From positions 279,020-343,019 of the forward strand of contig CALEBF010000014.1 of assembly GCA_937944975.1 (NCBI GenBank): a DNA stretch of 64,000 bases, read 5' to 3'. Below the pieces are notes generated by a model that saw only the letters and a list, made by a program, of their open reading frames with translations, did no database searches and was not told where the DNA came from. This stretch comes from an uncultured Mycoplasmatota bacterium (GTDB lineage: Bacteria > Bacillota_I > Bacilli_A > RF39 > UBA660). A program made the position numbers and the translations under genes. Positions 42,796 to 50,929 of the stretch are shown here, piece by piece. The stretch's first letter is position 1; each line of letters begins with the position of its first letter.

Positions 42796-44216
42796 ATGGA
42801 TAAAATTATATGTGGAGAATTAGAATTTAATAATAATAAATATTATTTTAATTTTAGAAATAATATTCTTGTAATTCAGCCAGAGAAAATGGAAGATTAT
42901 AGTAAATGGTGGTTTAGTTTCCTTGGAAAAGAAATGAGTATGGATAAAAGAGTTAACGTTGAAGGTAAAACAAACGAGGGAAAATATATTTGCTTTGTAG
43001 ATGTAAAATTTTCTCAATTAGGAAGAGGAAATTTACAAGCATTTGTTCCAGCATATGTTTTGGGAGATGGAAATTCTGTTAGCCCTTTGCCAAAATGTAT
43101 TAATATAGAAAAAATGAGTTTAGAGGGGAAAAGTTTAGATAAATTTTGCTATCCTAAGCGTATAATAAGACATAATAATTTTTGTGAAGAAAAGACAATA
43201 AAATTAGAATTAGATTATAACCAATTTAAAAGTCAAAAAATCACTATTAACAAAGATGTTTTTGAATATTGTATCTATTGGACTATGCCATATAGCTCAG
43301 ATATTAACAATGTATTAAATGTAAAAACAATATTAACTGTTACTTTTAATAAATCTAAGAATATTAATGAAATAGTTGATTATTACAGAAATGTTGAAAA
43401 ATTTTTTTGCTTTTTAAATAATAGAAGGATAGTTAGATTTTCTAATATAAAGTTAAAAAAGAAAGAACCTGTAACTTATGAATTTGAGAATAATATAAAA
43501 GATATGGAATTTCAGTTTACTTTATATATTACAGAGCCTCAAGAAGAAATTGATATATTAGATGATTTAAATTGTATAAGATTGGATGATATAAATGAAA
43601 AATATTCGAGACTTTATAAAAATATAATTCATAAGGATTTTTTAATATATTATTATCCACTTAACAAAAAAGAGGATTTACTGGTTGACAATGATAAATA
43701 TACCCAAGTGTCTTCAGCATTTGAATCTGAATTTAGAAAACTATTTTCAGATTTTAAATCTTCTATAAACGAAGAATACAAGGAAATTAAAAATGGAATT
43801 TTAAAACATGTGTCTAATAAAAAAACAAATTAAAAAGAAATAAAAGAGGATTAGATAAAAAACAAATTAGAACAATGTTAAAATACTGTGAATATTTTTC
43901 TAAGATAGTATCTAATGTAGATGGTACTTTAGAAGAAAAGATAACTTTTTCATATGATAGATATCAATCTATCTTAGAAAAAAGAAAAAAACGACTATTA
44001 AATGCTTATCACATAAATAGTATCAAGAATACAATTTTAGCAAAAAGTTTTTCTGACCGAAGAAATAAAATTTCTCATGGAAAATCTACAGAAAATTTTA
44101 ATGAGTTAGAAATAATTTCTTATATTTTGTTAAGAATGTGTATATATTGTTTAACCTTGGAAAGATGTAAATTTTCTTTTGATGAAATTGATAACATGGT
44201 TAACAAACTATTTTAA
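42796..44216 (+). pseudogene. ApeA-like N-terminal domain plus HEPN domain, split by a frameshift
   Basis: The first frame (345 residues to 43833) has a beta-rich N-terminal half (ICGELEFNNNKYYF, NVEGKTNEGKYICFVDVKF) in the style of ApeA-type N-terminal domains. The continuation, to 44216 in a second frame, carries a HEPN RNase signature Arg-x4-His in RRNKISH (about 44058-44078) within helices. One extra A in the run of seven at 43819-43825 would fuse them into about 473 residues. ApeA-like HEPN proteins are implicated in phage defence by cleaving RNA. Family assignment of the N-terminal half is by eye. The gene may be dead or depend on slippage. Confidence 0.65.
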
Positions 44217-44292
44217 ATTGGTTATTGATTACATAATATAAATAAATTTTTGCTTATGATAAAATATAATCAATTAGAAGAAGAAGATTAAA

Positions 44293-44695
44293 ATGAAAAA
44301 TAATTATTTATTAGTCCATGGAAGTTTTGGAAGTCCATTTTCTAATTGGATTCCGTATCTAAGAAAAGAAATAGAAAGCAAAGATTTAGAAGTTTATACT
44401 CCAGACTTTCCAACAGGAGTCGGTTATCAAAACTATGAAAATTGGTCTAGGTTGTTAAAGACTTATGTTGAAGCAAATATTATAAATGAAAATACAATCA
44501 TATTTGCTCATTCAATAGCACCTATTTTTATTAGTAAATTCTTGGTTGAAAATAAGATTAAAGTTAAAAGACTAGTTTTTGTCTATGGTTTTAATAACTA
44601 TCTTGGAATAGATAAAGATTATGATTTCAGGTGGTGGTCATCTAAATTCTGAAAGTGGATATACAGAGTTTCCTGAATTATTAAAATATTTATAA
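44293..44695 (+). pseudogene. RBBP9/YdeN-type alpha/beta hydrolase, internally deleted
   Basis: The start matches RBBP9/YdeN serine hydrolases (LVHGSFGSPFSNWIPYL, IFAHSIAPIF with the nucleophile Ser). After YDF the frame shifts. The typical family C-terminus with the catalytic His (GGGHLNSESGYTEFPELLKYL is longer than the site itself; His is the fourth residue) is found in another frame at 44631-44695. About 50 residues between them, including the catalytic Asp region, are missing. It is a deleted, non-functional gene in the decaying island. Confidence 0.8.
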
Positions 44696-44702
44696 CTATC
44701 AC

Positions 44703-44813
44703 ATGCTAATCGATTATGTCAATTTGCAAGTGTGTTTTCTAAATTGTCAAAATTAGTATCTAACGACTACGACTATTTAAAAATATCGTAGTCGTTTTCT
44801 AATGATTAGCATA
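44703..44813. repeat. Nested inverted repeats at the island end
   Basis: ATGCTAATCGATTA (44703-44716) and TAATGATTAGCAT (44801-44813) are near-perfect inverted arms around a spacer that contains a second, stronger hairpin. Confidence 0.6.
44762..44798 (+). terminator. Strong hairpin with T-run
   Basis: AACGACTACGA pairs with TCGTAGTCGTT and is followed by T residues. It closes the accessory island. Confidence 0.75.
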
Positions 44814-44877
44814 ATTAAAGTTTAGTTTGGAGTGCTATAAATCTAATTATAAATGTTATTTTTTATGGTTCCTTCCT

Positions 44878-44892
44878 AAGCTGACTACGTGA
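44878..44892 (+). repeat. Inverted 15-bp copy of a tRNA-Gly segment
   Basis: AAGCTGACTACGTGA here is the exact reverse complement of 44964-44978, inside the tRNA-Gly gene (3' anticodon arm, variable region and start of the T-arm). It may be a leftover of an integration or rearrangement at the tRNA. Confidence 0.65.
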
Positions 44893-44900
44893 AAGTATGA

Positions 44901-44930
44901 AAAAAGAACTTAGTAAAAACTAAGTCCTTT
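44901..44930. terminator. Terminator of tRNA-Gly
   Basis: ACTTAG and CTAAGT form the stem, with A/T tracts on both sides. On the minus strand it follows tRNA-Gly. Confidence 0.7.
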
Positions 44931-44939
44931 ATTTTTAAA

Positions 44940-45013
44940 TGGAGCGGGTGATGAGAATCGAACTCACGTAGTCAGCTTGGAAGGCTGGGGTTCTACCATT
45001 AAACTACACCCGC
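44940..45013 (-). tRNA. tRNA-Gly (anticodon TCC)
   Basis: The minus strand gives a 74-nt cloverleaf with acceptor GCGGGTG/CACCCGC, D-arm TAGTTTAATGGTAGAA, anticodon loop CTTCCAA, T-arm GTGAGTTCGATTCTCAT, discriminator U and encoded CCA. A minus-strand promoter (TTGACA, 16 nt, TAAAAT; 45075-45048) lies upstream. Confidence 0.96.
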
Positions 45014-45047
45014 ATTTCAAACTACTTAAATCAAGTAGGCAATATTA

Positions 45048-45075
45048 ATTTTACCAGAATATAAGTAAATGTCAA
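45048..45075 (-). promoter_or_regulatory. Promoter of tRNA-Gly
   Basis: Minus strand TTGACA (45075-45070), 16 nt, TAAAAT (45053-45048). Confidence 0.7.
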
Positions 45076-45279
45076 TAACTTTTTTGAAAAAAATTTTATT
45101 TTTTCTCTTTTTTATTATAATATGCAATGATTCGCAAAAAATGTACAATTTTTGACATCGTTTATTCTGAATTTCACTTCTCAAAATAACGGATATGTGA
45201 TATAGTAAAATCGGAGAGGGTGATATGGACTAAATACACAAAAATGATTCATTTGAATATGATAGAAAGAGGAGAGAAT

Positions 45280-46200
45280 ATGAAAAAGAGTTTAAAAAGA
45301 ATTTTAGGTTTCTGTGCTCTTGCTTTTGCGATTGTTCCAATGGTAAATGTGAGTGCTTTAGAAACTGAAACAGTATCAACTGCAGAGGCATTTGTAAAAG
45401 CAGTAGAAGATCCAACTGTAAAAACAGTTATACTTAATAATGATATTGAAACAACACATAAAGTAAATGTTACATCTGATAAAGTGATCGATGGTCAAGG
45501 ACATAAAATTACATATGTAGGAACATTCAAAGGTGGAAGTAATGATAACACAGTATGGGGAAGCGACGCAGTTTATCCATATGATGGAGGAGTATATGTG
45601 ATTCAAGCATATAACGCTAATGTTACAGTTAAAAATATCACTTTAACAGGTGGAAATGTAGGTTTAAGTGCAAACGGAGCAAACCTTACATTAGAAGGGA
45701 CAATCAACGTTTCTGGAAACGGATTCGGAGGAATTGAGTTGACAAAAGGAAAGGCACCAGACTTAAGTGTACCATCACTTACTATGAACAATGTAACATT
45801 AGTAAATGATAGTGAATCTGCAACTGTGCCAACTTTGTATACTGATGCATTAACTACTGAAGAAGTAACAGGAATGAATATCGAATACAATGGTGTAAAA
45901 GCAGCTGTTAGCTATGATAAAGAAGCAGGAAAACCTGCTCAAGTATTACTTTTCCTAGATGAGACCAAAGCTCCTACAGGAGAAAAGTATACAGCATTAG
46001 ATGCAGCTGATTTCCAACCAGCACCAGTTGTACCAGAAGAACCAACACCTACACCAACGCCAACACCAGCTCCAGATACAACAGTAAGCGAAAACCCTAA
46101 TACATTTGATGGGATTACAACTTATGTTGCAATGGCAGTAATGGGATTATTTGCAGTTGTATTTAGTTCAAAAAAAGTTTATAACAAAATAAATGGTTAA
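45280..46200 (+). CDS. Sortase-anchored surface protein with a beta-helix
   Basis: This 306-residue protein has a signal peptide (about residues 1-28, cut near VSA-LE), a right-handed beta-helix-like domain (about 30-180; INGG-type repeats such as VTVKNITLTGGNVGL and LTLEGTINVSGNG) and a Pro-Thr repeat stalk (about 250-265). The C-terminus is an NPNTF sorting signal with a hydrophobic segment and a positive tail. NPxT signals are typical for class B sortases, and a class B-like sortase is encoded convergently next door. The start at 45280 has a GAAAGAGGAGAG site. It probably displays an adhesin or carbohydrate-binding surface. Confidence 0.88.
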   Translation: MKKSLKRILGFCALAFAIVPMVNVSALETETVSTAEAFVKAVEDPTVKTVILNNDIETTHKVNVTSDKVIDGQGHKITYVGTFKGGSNDNTVWGSDAVYPYDGGVYVIQAYNANVTVKNITLTGGNVGLSANGANLTLEGTINVSGNGFGGIELTKGKAPDLSVPSLTMNNVTLVNDSESATVPTLYTDALTTEEVTGMNIEYNGVKAAVSYDKEAGKPAQVLLFLDETKAPTGEKYTALDAADFQPAPVVPEEPTPTPTPTPAPDTTVSENPNTFDGITTYVAMAVMGLFAVVFSSKKVYNKING

Positions 46201-46203
46201 CAA

Positions 46204-46232
46204 AAAAAGCATTTCAATTAGAAATGCTTTTT
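46204..46232. terminator. Bidirectional terminator, surface protein and sortase
   Basis: AAAAAGCATTTC pairs with GAAATGCTTTTT between the convergent genes. Confidence 0.9.
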
Positions 46233-47049
46233 ATTTTGCTTGTTGTTTAATTAATTTTGCATGCAATACTACTTTTTCTTTATCGTTATAGCAAGTAGAT
46301 AGAGTAAGAATCTTATCATTTGTATTTACTGTTGCGTTAAATTTGAGTTCACTTCTACCTTGGATCGTCGTTAGAAATTTCTGATAAGACTCAGTCGTTC
46401 CAAACGAGGTTGTAATGTAGTAAGTTTCCGTCGGAATTTTATAAACGGAAAAAATTTGCCATAAACTATTATATGTAGGAGTTGATAAATGAAGTACGTA
46501 GTTATCGGTGTTTTGATACCATTTATTTTTAAATACATTTTTTAAAGATCCAAACATCGTAGAATCGTACCTTCCATGTGCGTAAATAACACTGTTTTGA
46601 CTAAGATTGTTGATATCGTTTCGATAATCTAAAAATACCCAACCAGCGTCATTTTTTTGCTTGTCATATGAATGTGTTAAATAATAACTATTATCACTCG
46701 TTTGTACGACGGGATAATTGATATTCGTACCATTTACTTTAAGGAAAGCAACTGTATCGCTGTTTTTCTTTTTTAATTCGTTAAAGTCAACATTGATGAG
46801 TGGAAGCTTAATATAGTTCCAATAATCGTTATCTGGAGTCTGATTTTCTGGGGCATTGACCATTGTATCTTCGGCCGGTGCTTCTACCTCAGTTGTTTTG
46901 ACTTCATCTTCCAGGTCATCTATTTGTTTTGCGGTATCCTTGTTATCTTGGTGCCAAAATAATATTTTAAAGCCGGCTAGGGAAAACACAAAGACTGAAA
47001 CACATAAAACAATAAACCAACACCAAGTTGGTGTTTTTCTCTTTTTCAT
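46231..47049 (-). CDS. srtB: Class B sortase with Lys at the catalytic Arg position
   Basis: This 272-residue membrane-anchored transpeptidase (anchor about 10-31) has the class B layout: YPVVQTSDNSYYL, a D-R-D region, catalytic His158 in YAHGR and catalytic Cys253 in LSTC. The catalytic Arg before the last strand (R-x-VVVAK in known SrtB) is Lys259 here (EKVVLHAKLI). Sortases cleave a sorting motif and attach proteins to the wall. The facing gene encodes an NPNTF-bearing protein, the likely substrate. Confidence 0.88.
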   Translation of the reverse strand: MKKRKTPTWCWFIVLCVSVFVFSLAGFKILFWHQDNKDTAKQIDDLEDEVKTTEVEAPAEDTMVNAPENQTPDNDYWNYIKLPLINVDFNELKKKNSDTVAFLKVNGTNINYPVVQTSDNSYYLTHSYDKQKNDAGWVFLDYRNDINNLSQNSVIYAHGRYDSTMFGSLKNVFKNKWYQNTDNYVLHLSTPTYNSLWQIFSVYKIPTETYYITTSFGTTESYQKFLTTIQGRSELKFNATVNTNDKILTLSTCYNDKEKVVLHAKLIKQQAK

Positions 47050-47172
47050 TCTATCACCGTTTTTATTATACTATATTATTCGAAAGAAGGGTATATTTTT
47101 TATAAAACTGTTCTGTAATTATTTCAAATGACATATGATAAATTGAACAGAGAAAGGAATGATGAAAATATT

Positions 47173-47433
47173 ATGGAAACATTAAAAGTTTCAACGAAGT
47201 CAAATCCAAATAGTGTTGCAGGAGCGCTTGCAAATGTATTTAGAGAAAAAGGAAGTGTAGAAATTCAAGCGATTGGAGCCGGTGCTCTAAACCAGGCAAT
47301 TAAAGCAATTGCAATCGCGCGAGGATTTGTTGCGCCGTCTGGGAAAAATTTGATTTGTATTCCCGCGTTTACGGATATTGTAATAGATGGTGAAGAGAGA
47401 ACTGCGATCAAATTAATTGTAGAATCTAGATAA
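47173..47433 (+). CDS. spoVS: Stage V sporulation protein S
   Basis: This 86-residue Alba-like protein is nearly the same as Bacillus SpoVS (86 residues), including NSVAGALA, IQAIGAGALNQA-KA-AIARGFVAPSG (cited in part) and the end block DGEERTAIKLIVE-R. It affects engulfment and coat formation in Bacillus, and homologues also exist in non-spore formers. The start at 47173 gives the exact family length; upstream in-frame ATG at 47128 would add 15 unmatched residues. The GAAAGGA site lies slightly far (14 nt). Confidence 0.93.
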   Translation: METLKVSTKSNPNSVAGALANVFREKGSVEIQAIGAGALNQAIKAIAIARGFVAPSGKNLICIPAFTDIVIDGEERTAIKLIVESR

Positions 47434-47451
47434 ATACCGCGAGGTATTTTT
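47432..47451 (+). terminator. Terminator of spoVS
   Basis: AAATACC pairs with GGTATTT around GCGA and is followed by T residues. Confidence 0.75.
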
Positions 47452-47452
47452 C

Positions 47453-47481
47453 TTGCTTTTTCCTTCTTTTTTCGATATAAT
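47453..47481 (+). promoter_or_regulatory. Promoter of the sufU operon
   Basis: TTGCTT, 17 nt, perfect TATAAT. Confidence 0.7.
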
Positions 47482-47505
47482 AAGCCATATGAAAGAAGAG
47501 AAAAT

Positions 47506-47937
47506 ATGGATGCGAATCAAAGAAGAGAAATAATCTTAAACCACTATCAAAATCCAGTTCATCGAGGACTTGTTTCAGACGAAACTTATCGAAAAGCAGA
47601 TACATCTAACGAGAGTTGTATCGATGAAGTTCACCTTATGGCAAAGATAGAGGACGGTCATATTGTTGATCTTTGTTTCGATGGTGAGGCTTGTGCGATG
47701 TGCACGAGCTCTACTTCACTGATGATTCAAACATTGACTGGAAAAACGATAGAAGAAGCAGAAACCATTTTACAACAGTTTGAAGCGATGATCGAAGGAG
47801 AAGCATACGATGTGAAGGTTTTAGAAGATACCATCGTATATGATGATATTGCAAAACAACCAAATCGTAAAAAGTGTGTATTACTTCCATGGTGGGGGTT
47901 AGAAAAAATTTTAACTGAAGAGAAAGAAGGAAAATGA
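47506..47937 (+). CDS. sufU: SufU-type iron-sulfur assembly sulfurtransferase
   Basis: This 143-residue IscU-fold protein of the SufU class accepts persulfide sulfur from SufS by zinc-ligand exchange. The zinc ligands are visible: C38 and D40 (SCID), C63 or C66 in the GEACAMC block, and C124 (KKC) before the PWWGL block that matches the family's AWHxL. In Bacillus sufU follows sufS in sufCDSUB. Here sufS is about 11 kb away. It is followed after 1 bp by an orphan gene. Confidence 0.9.
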   Translation: MDANQRREIILNHYQNPVHRGLVSDETYRKADTSNESCIDEVHLMAKIEDGHIVDLCFDGEACAMCTSSTSLMIQTLTGKTIEEAETILQQFEAMIEGEAYDVKVLEDTIVYDDIAKQPNRKKCVLLPWWGLEKILTEEKEGK

Positions 47938-47938
47938 A

Positions 47939-48835
47939 ATGAATCATAATTTTTATCAAAAACCAATTAAATTGGTGAAGAAGGGACTTAGTTTTTTAAT
48001 TAAAGCATCGACGATGAGTTCTAATGTAGCAGGAGCATCGCGTTCATGTTACGAAGAGATGGAACAAGATGTTTATGTTTATAATGTAAATGGAGTAATA
48101 AACTTGGCTTATAAAGATCCGGAAACAGGGGAATATATCGATATTTACGATCGTAAGAAAGTATTATCATCATATGAGTTTGAACCATTTTCAGCAGTAA
48201 AGTACAATCCGAGACATTTGGCAGAAGCAGCAATCGTCTATGGACGTTTCTTAGAATGGTATCGAAGTCAAAATACAAAGAAATTATCAAAAGAATGTCT
48301 ACAGAAATCAAGAAAGGAAAAAATTGCTGAGTTACAGTGTAACTTGATGCCCGTCAGCTTGGTTTCTATAGGTAAAGTAGATTCTGATGTACATCAGGAG
48401 GCGATCGCTGTAGGGTTGCGCCATGGAAATGTAGCTGCACAGCATGTAAGCGATTGGGAGAAAGATAATAATTTATATTTTGAGGAAGAATCTCCACGAT
48501 ATTTTGCTTATGTTGATCAAGGAGTTGCTTATATTCTAAACGATTTTCGTCAACCGCCAGAATACCATGAGAATGGAGAAATGAAAAAACAATTATTGAC
48601 AGGTACTTTTAGTTGGTATCCAGTGTTTGTTCCTGATCAATATGTTGAATATCCAAAAGGTGGAAGATATGCTTTTATCAAAAATCAAAAGGTATTAAAC
48701 GAATTATTGAAGAGTGCAAATAAAGCAGATCTTGATTATATTTATCAAATTTGGAAAGTATTTGAACAAACAAATATTGAAATTGTAACAAATCGTTACA
48801 AGGGAAAGGGAAAAGCTCCACAAAAACATTTATAA
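47939..48835 (+). CDS. Orphan protein between sufU and sufB
   Basis: This 298-residue protein starts 1 bp after the sufU stop, so it is translationally linked to it. I do not recognise the family. There is no signal peptide or membrane segment. A central region has IDIYDRKKVLSSYEFEP and YGRFLEWYRSQNTKK, and a beta-rich part follows (YFAYVDQGVAYILND, cited as residues about 196-210). Position inside the SUF locus suggests a link with Fe-S assembly, but nothing in the sequence shows metal or cluster binding; it has only three cysteines. Confidence 0.75.
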   Translation: MNHNFYQKPIKLVKKGLSFLIKASTMSSNVAGASRSCYEEMEQDVYVYNVNGVINLAYKDPETGEYIDIYDRKKVLSSYEFEPFSAVKYNPRHLAEAAIVYGRFLEWYRSQNTKKLSKECLQKSRKEKIAELQCNLMPVSLVSIGKVDSDVHQEAIAVGLRHGNVAAQHVSDWEKDNNLYFEEESPRYFAYVDQGVAYILNDFRQPPEYHENGEMKKQLLTGTFSWYPVFVPDQYVEYPKGGRYAFIKNQKVLNELLKSANKADLDYIYQIWKVFEQTNIEIVTNRYKGKGKAPQKHL

Positions 48836-48859
48836 GAGAAATTACAAATTTCTCTTTTT
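48834..48859 (+). terminator. Terminator between the orphan gene and sufB
   Basis: AAGAGAAATT pairs with AATTTCTCTT and is followed by T residues, so sufB probably has its own promoter (TATAAT at 48878). Confidence 0.8.
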
Positions 48860-48904
48860 CTTTTGTTTGAAGTTTAGTATAATGAAACTGTCGGAGTTGA
48901 TAGT

Positions 48905-50089
48905 ATGGATGAAAAAAGAGAAATTTGGTTACAGCAATATCAAAATGTATTAGAACTTTATAAAGAAGAACCAAAACGGGTGAGACAATTACGCGAAAAA
49001 GCCTTTCATTCATTTTTAGAACAGCCAACTCCTAATTTTGGACCTGATGTAAATTTAAGTATCGATAGAATCTTTCCAGCGACAGAGAATCAGAAGAATC
49101 AAGATCGGAGTTTTTTGCAAGGAGAGAAAAAGGTCATCTACTGTGATCTTTGCACTGCATGGAATCAATATTCTAAATTATTTAGGCCTTGGTTTCAGCA
49201 TGTAATTCGTTACGATGAAAATAAGTATAGTGCATTGCATGCATCGCTCATAAATGGAGGAACTTTTATTTATGTTCCACCCTATACGAAAGTACAAATA
49301 CCATTTACGAGTCTTTTTCAGGAAAGTGGTACAGAAATAGGTTCGTTTCCGCATACATTAATGATCGTAGATGAGGGCAGTGAGCTTACTTATGTTGAAA
49401 AATCGATGGGATCTTCAAAAAAGGACAAATTTATGATCTCTAAAGTTGAGATCTATCTAAAAAAGAATGCTAAATGTCATTATATTTCATTTTCGAATGA
49501 AGTATCATTACACCATCTTAGCTTAAAACGTTCTATCGTAGAAGAAGGTGGATATTTAGAGTGGATTCAATGTGATATGGGTGGTCATGTAAAAATGGGG
49601 TATCCAAGTTGCATTTTAAAAGGAAAAGGAGCGAGTGCGAAGATGTGGCAGTGTACGCTTATTTCCTCCCAGCAAGAAAAAGATATTGGGGGAAAAATGA
49701 TACATCTAGGAGAAGATACGAAAAGTTCCATCACAAGTCAAGCGATAATAATGAAAGGCGCATCCTTGACAGAACGCAACACGATAAATATTACAAAAAA
49801 AGCAAAAAGTTCCAAAAGTGATGTGAAATGTGATACAATAATAATAGATGAGTGTTCCAAAAATGATAAAATTCCAAAGAATACGATATCTAATCGAAGT
49901 TCTCATATCAATTATGAGTCTCATGTTTCTAAGCGTCGTCCGTCGTGGATAGAAGAAGTATTAGAACAAGAAACAGATGAAAAGGAGATAAAGCTGTGTT
50001 TGTTACCGATTGCAATGCGTCGATTGTTACCAGAAAAACAGAAAAAGTTATGGATAAAAATTTGGAACCAGTATAAGGGGGAATTATAA
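48905..50089 (+). CDS. sufB: SufB-like Fe-S scaffold protein
   Basis: This 394-residue SufB/SufD beta-helix protein is shorter than usual SufB (about 465). Typical blocks are GGTFIYVPPYTKVQIPF, FPHTLMIVDEGSELTYVE, and near the end IIIDEC (the Cys matching the cluster-building Cys405 of E. coli SufB) and NYESHVSK (the Glu matching Glu434). SufB with SufC and SufD forms the scaffold that builds and hands over clusters. SufB identity rests on the Cys and Glu. The gene overlaps the following lipoprotein by 1 bp. Confidence 0.85.
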   Translation: MDEKREIWLQQYQNVLELYKEEPKRVRQLREKAFHSFLEQPTPNFGPDVNLSIDRIFPATENQKNQDRSFLQGEKKVIYCDLCTAWNQYSKLFRPWFQHVIRYDENKYSALHASLINGGTFIYVPPYTKVQIPFTSLFQESGTEIGSFPHTLMIVDEGSELTYVEKSMGSSKKDKFMISKVEIYLKKNAKCHYISFSNEVSLHHLSLKRSIVEEGGYLEWIQCDMGGHVKMGYPSCILKGKGASAKMWQCTLISSQQEKDIGGKMIHLGEDTKSSITSQAIIMKGASLTERNTINITKKAKSSKSDVKCDTIIIDECSKNDKIPKNTISNRSSHINYESHVSKRRPSWIEEVLEQETDEKEIKLCLLPIAMRRLLPEKQKKLWIKIWNQYKGEL

Positions 50090-50418
50090 TGAAAAAAGCA
50101 TTGTTAGCACTTATTTTAGTAGCATCCATTACCATGGTAGGTTGTGGAAAAGAAAGTACAGAAGACTTAGAGAAAAAAATGAAGGAATATGCAACGACGT
50201 ACTATGAAAGATATGGAAGTTTAGTGACAGGGGTATCAATGGATTACGAAGTAACTTTGGGTGCGCTCAGAGATATGAATGAGAGTGAAAATGTAGAAGA
50301 AAAAGATAAGTTTGATTTAAGTATGTTCAAAGATTGTAAAGATAGCACAAAAGCAACGATCAAAGCTACGAGCGATCAGAAAATCGATTCTGTCAAAGTA
50401 AAATTAAATTGTAAATAG
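50089..50418 (+). CDS. Small lipoprotein, unknown
   Basis: This 109-residue protein has a signal peptide with the lipobox MVGC (Cys19) and a short charged mature part containing two further Cys (about 84 and 108) that could form a disulfide. The start overlaps the sufB stop (TAATG) after AAGGGGGAA. I do not recognise the family. Coupling to sufB may be for expression only. Confidence 0.8.
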   Translation: MKKALLALILVASITMVGCGKESTEDLEKKMKEYATTYYERYGSLVTGVSMDYEVTLGALRDMNESENVEEKDKFDLSMFKDCKDSTKATIKATSDQKIDSVKVKLNCK

Positions 50419-50504
50419 TTACGAATTTATATAAATGAGCAGCATAGAGATAAGAACTAAAAAAAGAATGAGAGTCTCTGTTTTAAAAATGCAAGGAAGA
50501 GAGA

Positions 50505-50542
50505 AAAGAAATACAAAATAATTGATTTGTATTTCTTTTTTT
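50505..50542 (+). terminator. Terminator before ssb
   Basis: AAAGAAATACAAA pairs with TTTGTATTTCTTT, then T-rich. Confidence 0.85.
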
Positions 50543-50575
50543 ATTTCTATATGCTAGGGATGAAAGGAGGGATAT

Positions 50576-50908
50576 ATGCTGAATCAAACTGTACTCGTTG
50601 GTAGGCTAGTGAAGGAACCAGAACTACATCAAACAGAAAATGGGAAAAAAGTGACAAATATTACATTGGCTGTTCCGCGAAGCTATAAAAATATGAATGG
50701 GGAATATGATACAGATTTTATTTCGTGTGTGCTTTGGAGTGGAATTGCTGAAAATACAGTAGAGTATGTGAAAAAAGGAGATTTGCTTGGCGTGAAGGGT
50801 AGAATTCAAACGAGAACATATGAAGACCTTGAGGCGAATCGTAAATATATTACGGAAGTGGTTGCGGAGAAAGTAACCTTTTTATCGAATAAAAGCAAGG
50901 ATGAATAA
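50576..50908 (+). CDS. ssb: Short single-stranded DNA-binding protein
   Basis: This 110-residue SSB has one OB fold (LVGRLVKEPEL, ITLAVPRSYK, DFISCVLWSG and GDLLGVKGRIQTR) but lacks the long acidic tail with the DDDIPF-type end that recruits partners. It thus resembles Bacillus SsbB/YwpH (113 residues), used in natural transformation, more than the replicative SsbA. The start follows AAAGGAGGGATAT. A second, full-length SSB is expected elsewhere in the genome. Confidence 0.9.
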   Translation: MLNQTVLVGRLVKEPELHQTENGKKVTNITLAVPRSYKNMNGEYDTDFISCVLWSGIAENTVEYVKKGDLLGVKGRIQTRTYEDLEANRKYITEVVAEKVTFLSNKSKDE

Positions 50909-50929
50909 TCCTTGCTTTTTCGTATCATA

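Noticed and set aside
39233..44216. Programmed frameshifting at the two A-runs
   Set aside because: Kept only as one option. No stimulatory structure is obvious, and simple mutation or homopolymer sequencing error explains both cases equally well.
44940..45013. tRNA-Gly as a classic attB with direct repeats flanking the island
   Set aside because: The copied 15 bp are inverted, not direct, and I found no matching copy at the left border near 39.2 kb.
45220..45279. Earlier start of the surface protein at 45220
   Set aside because: The extra residues lie before the signal peptide and lack a ribosome site. The ATG at 45280 follows GAAAGAGGAGAG.
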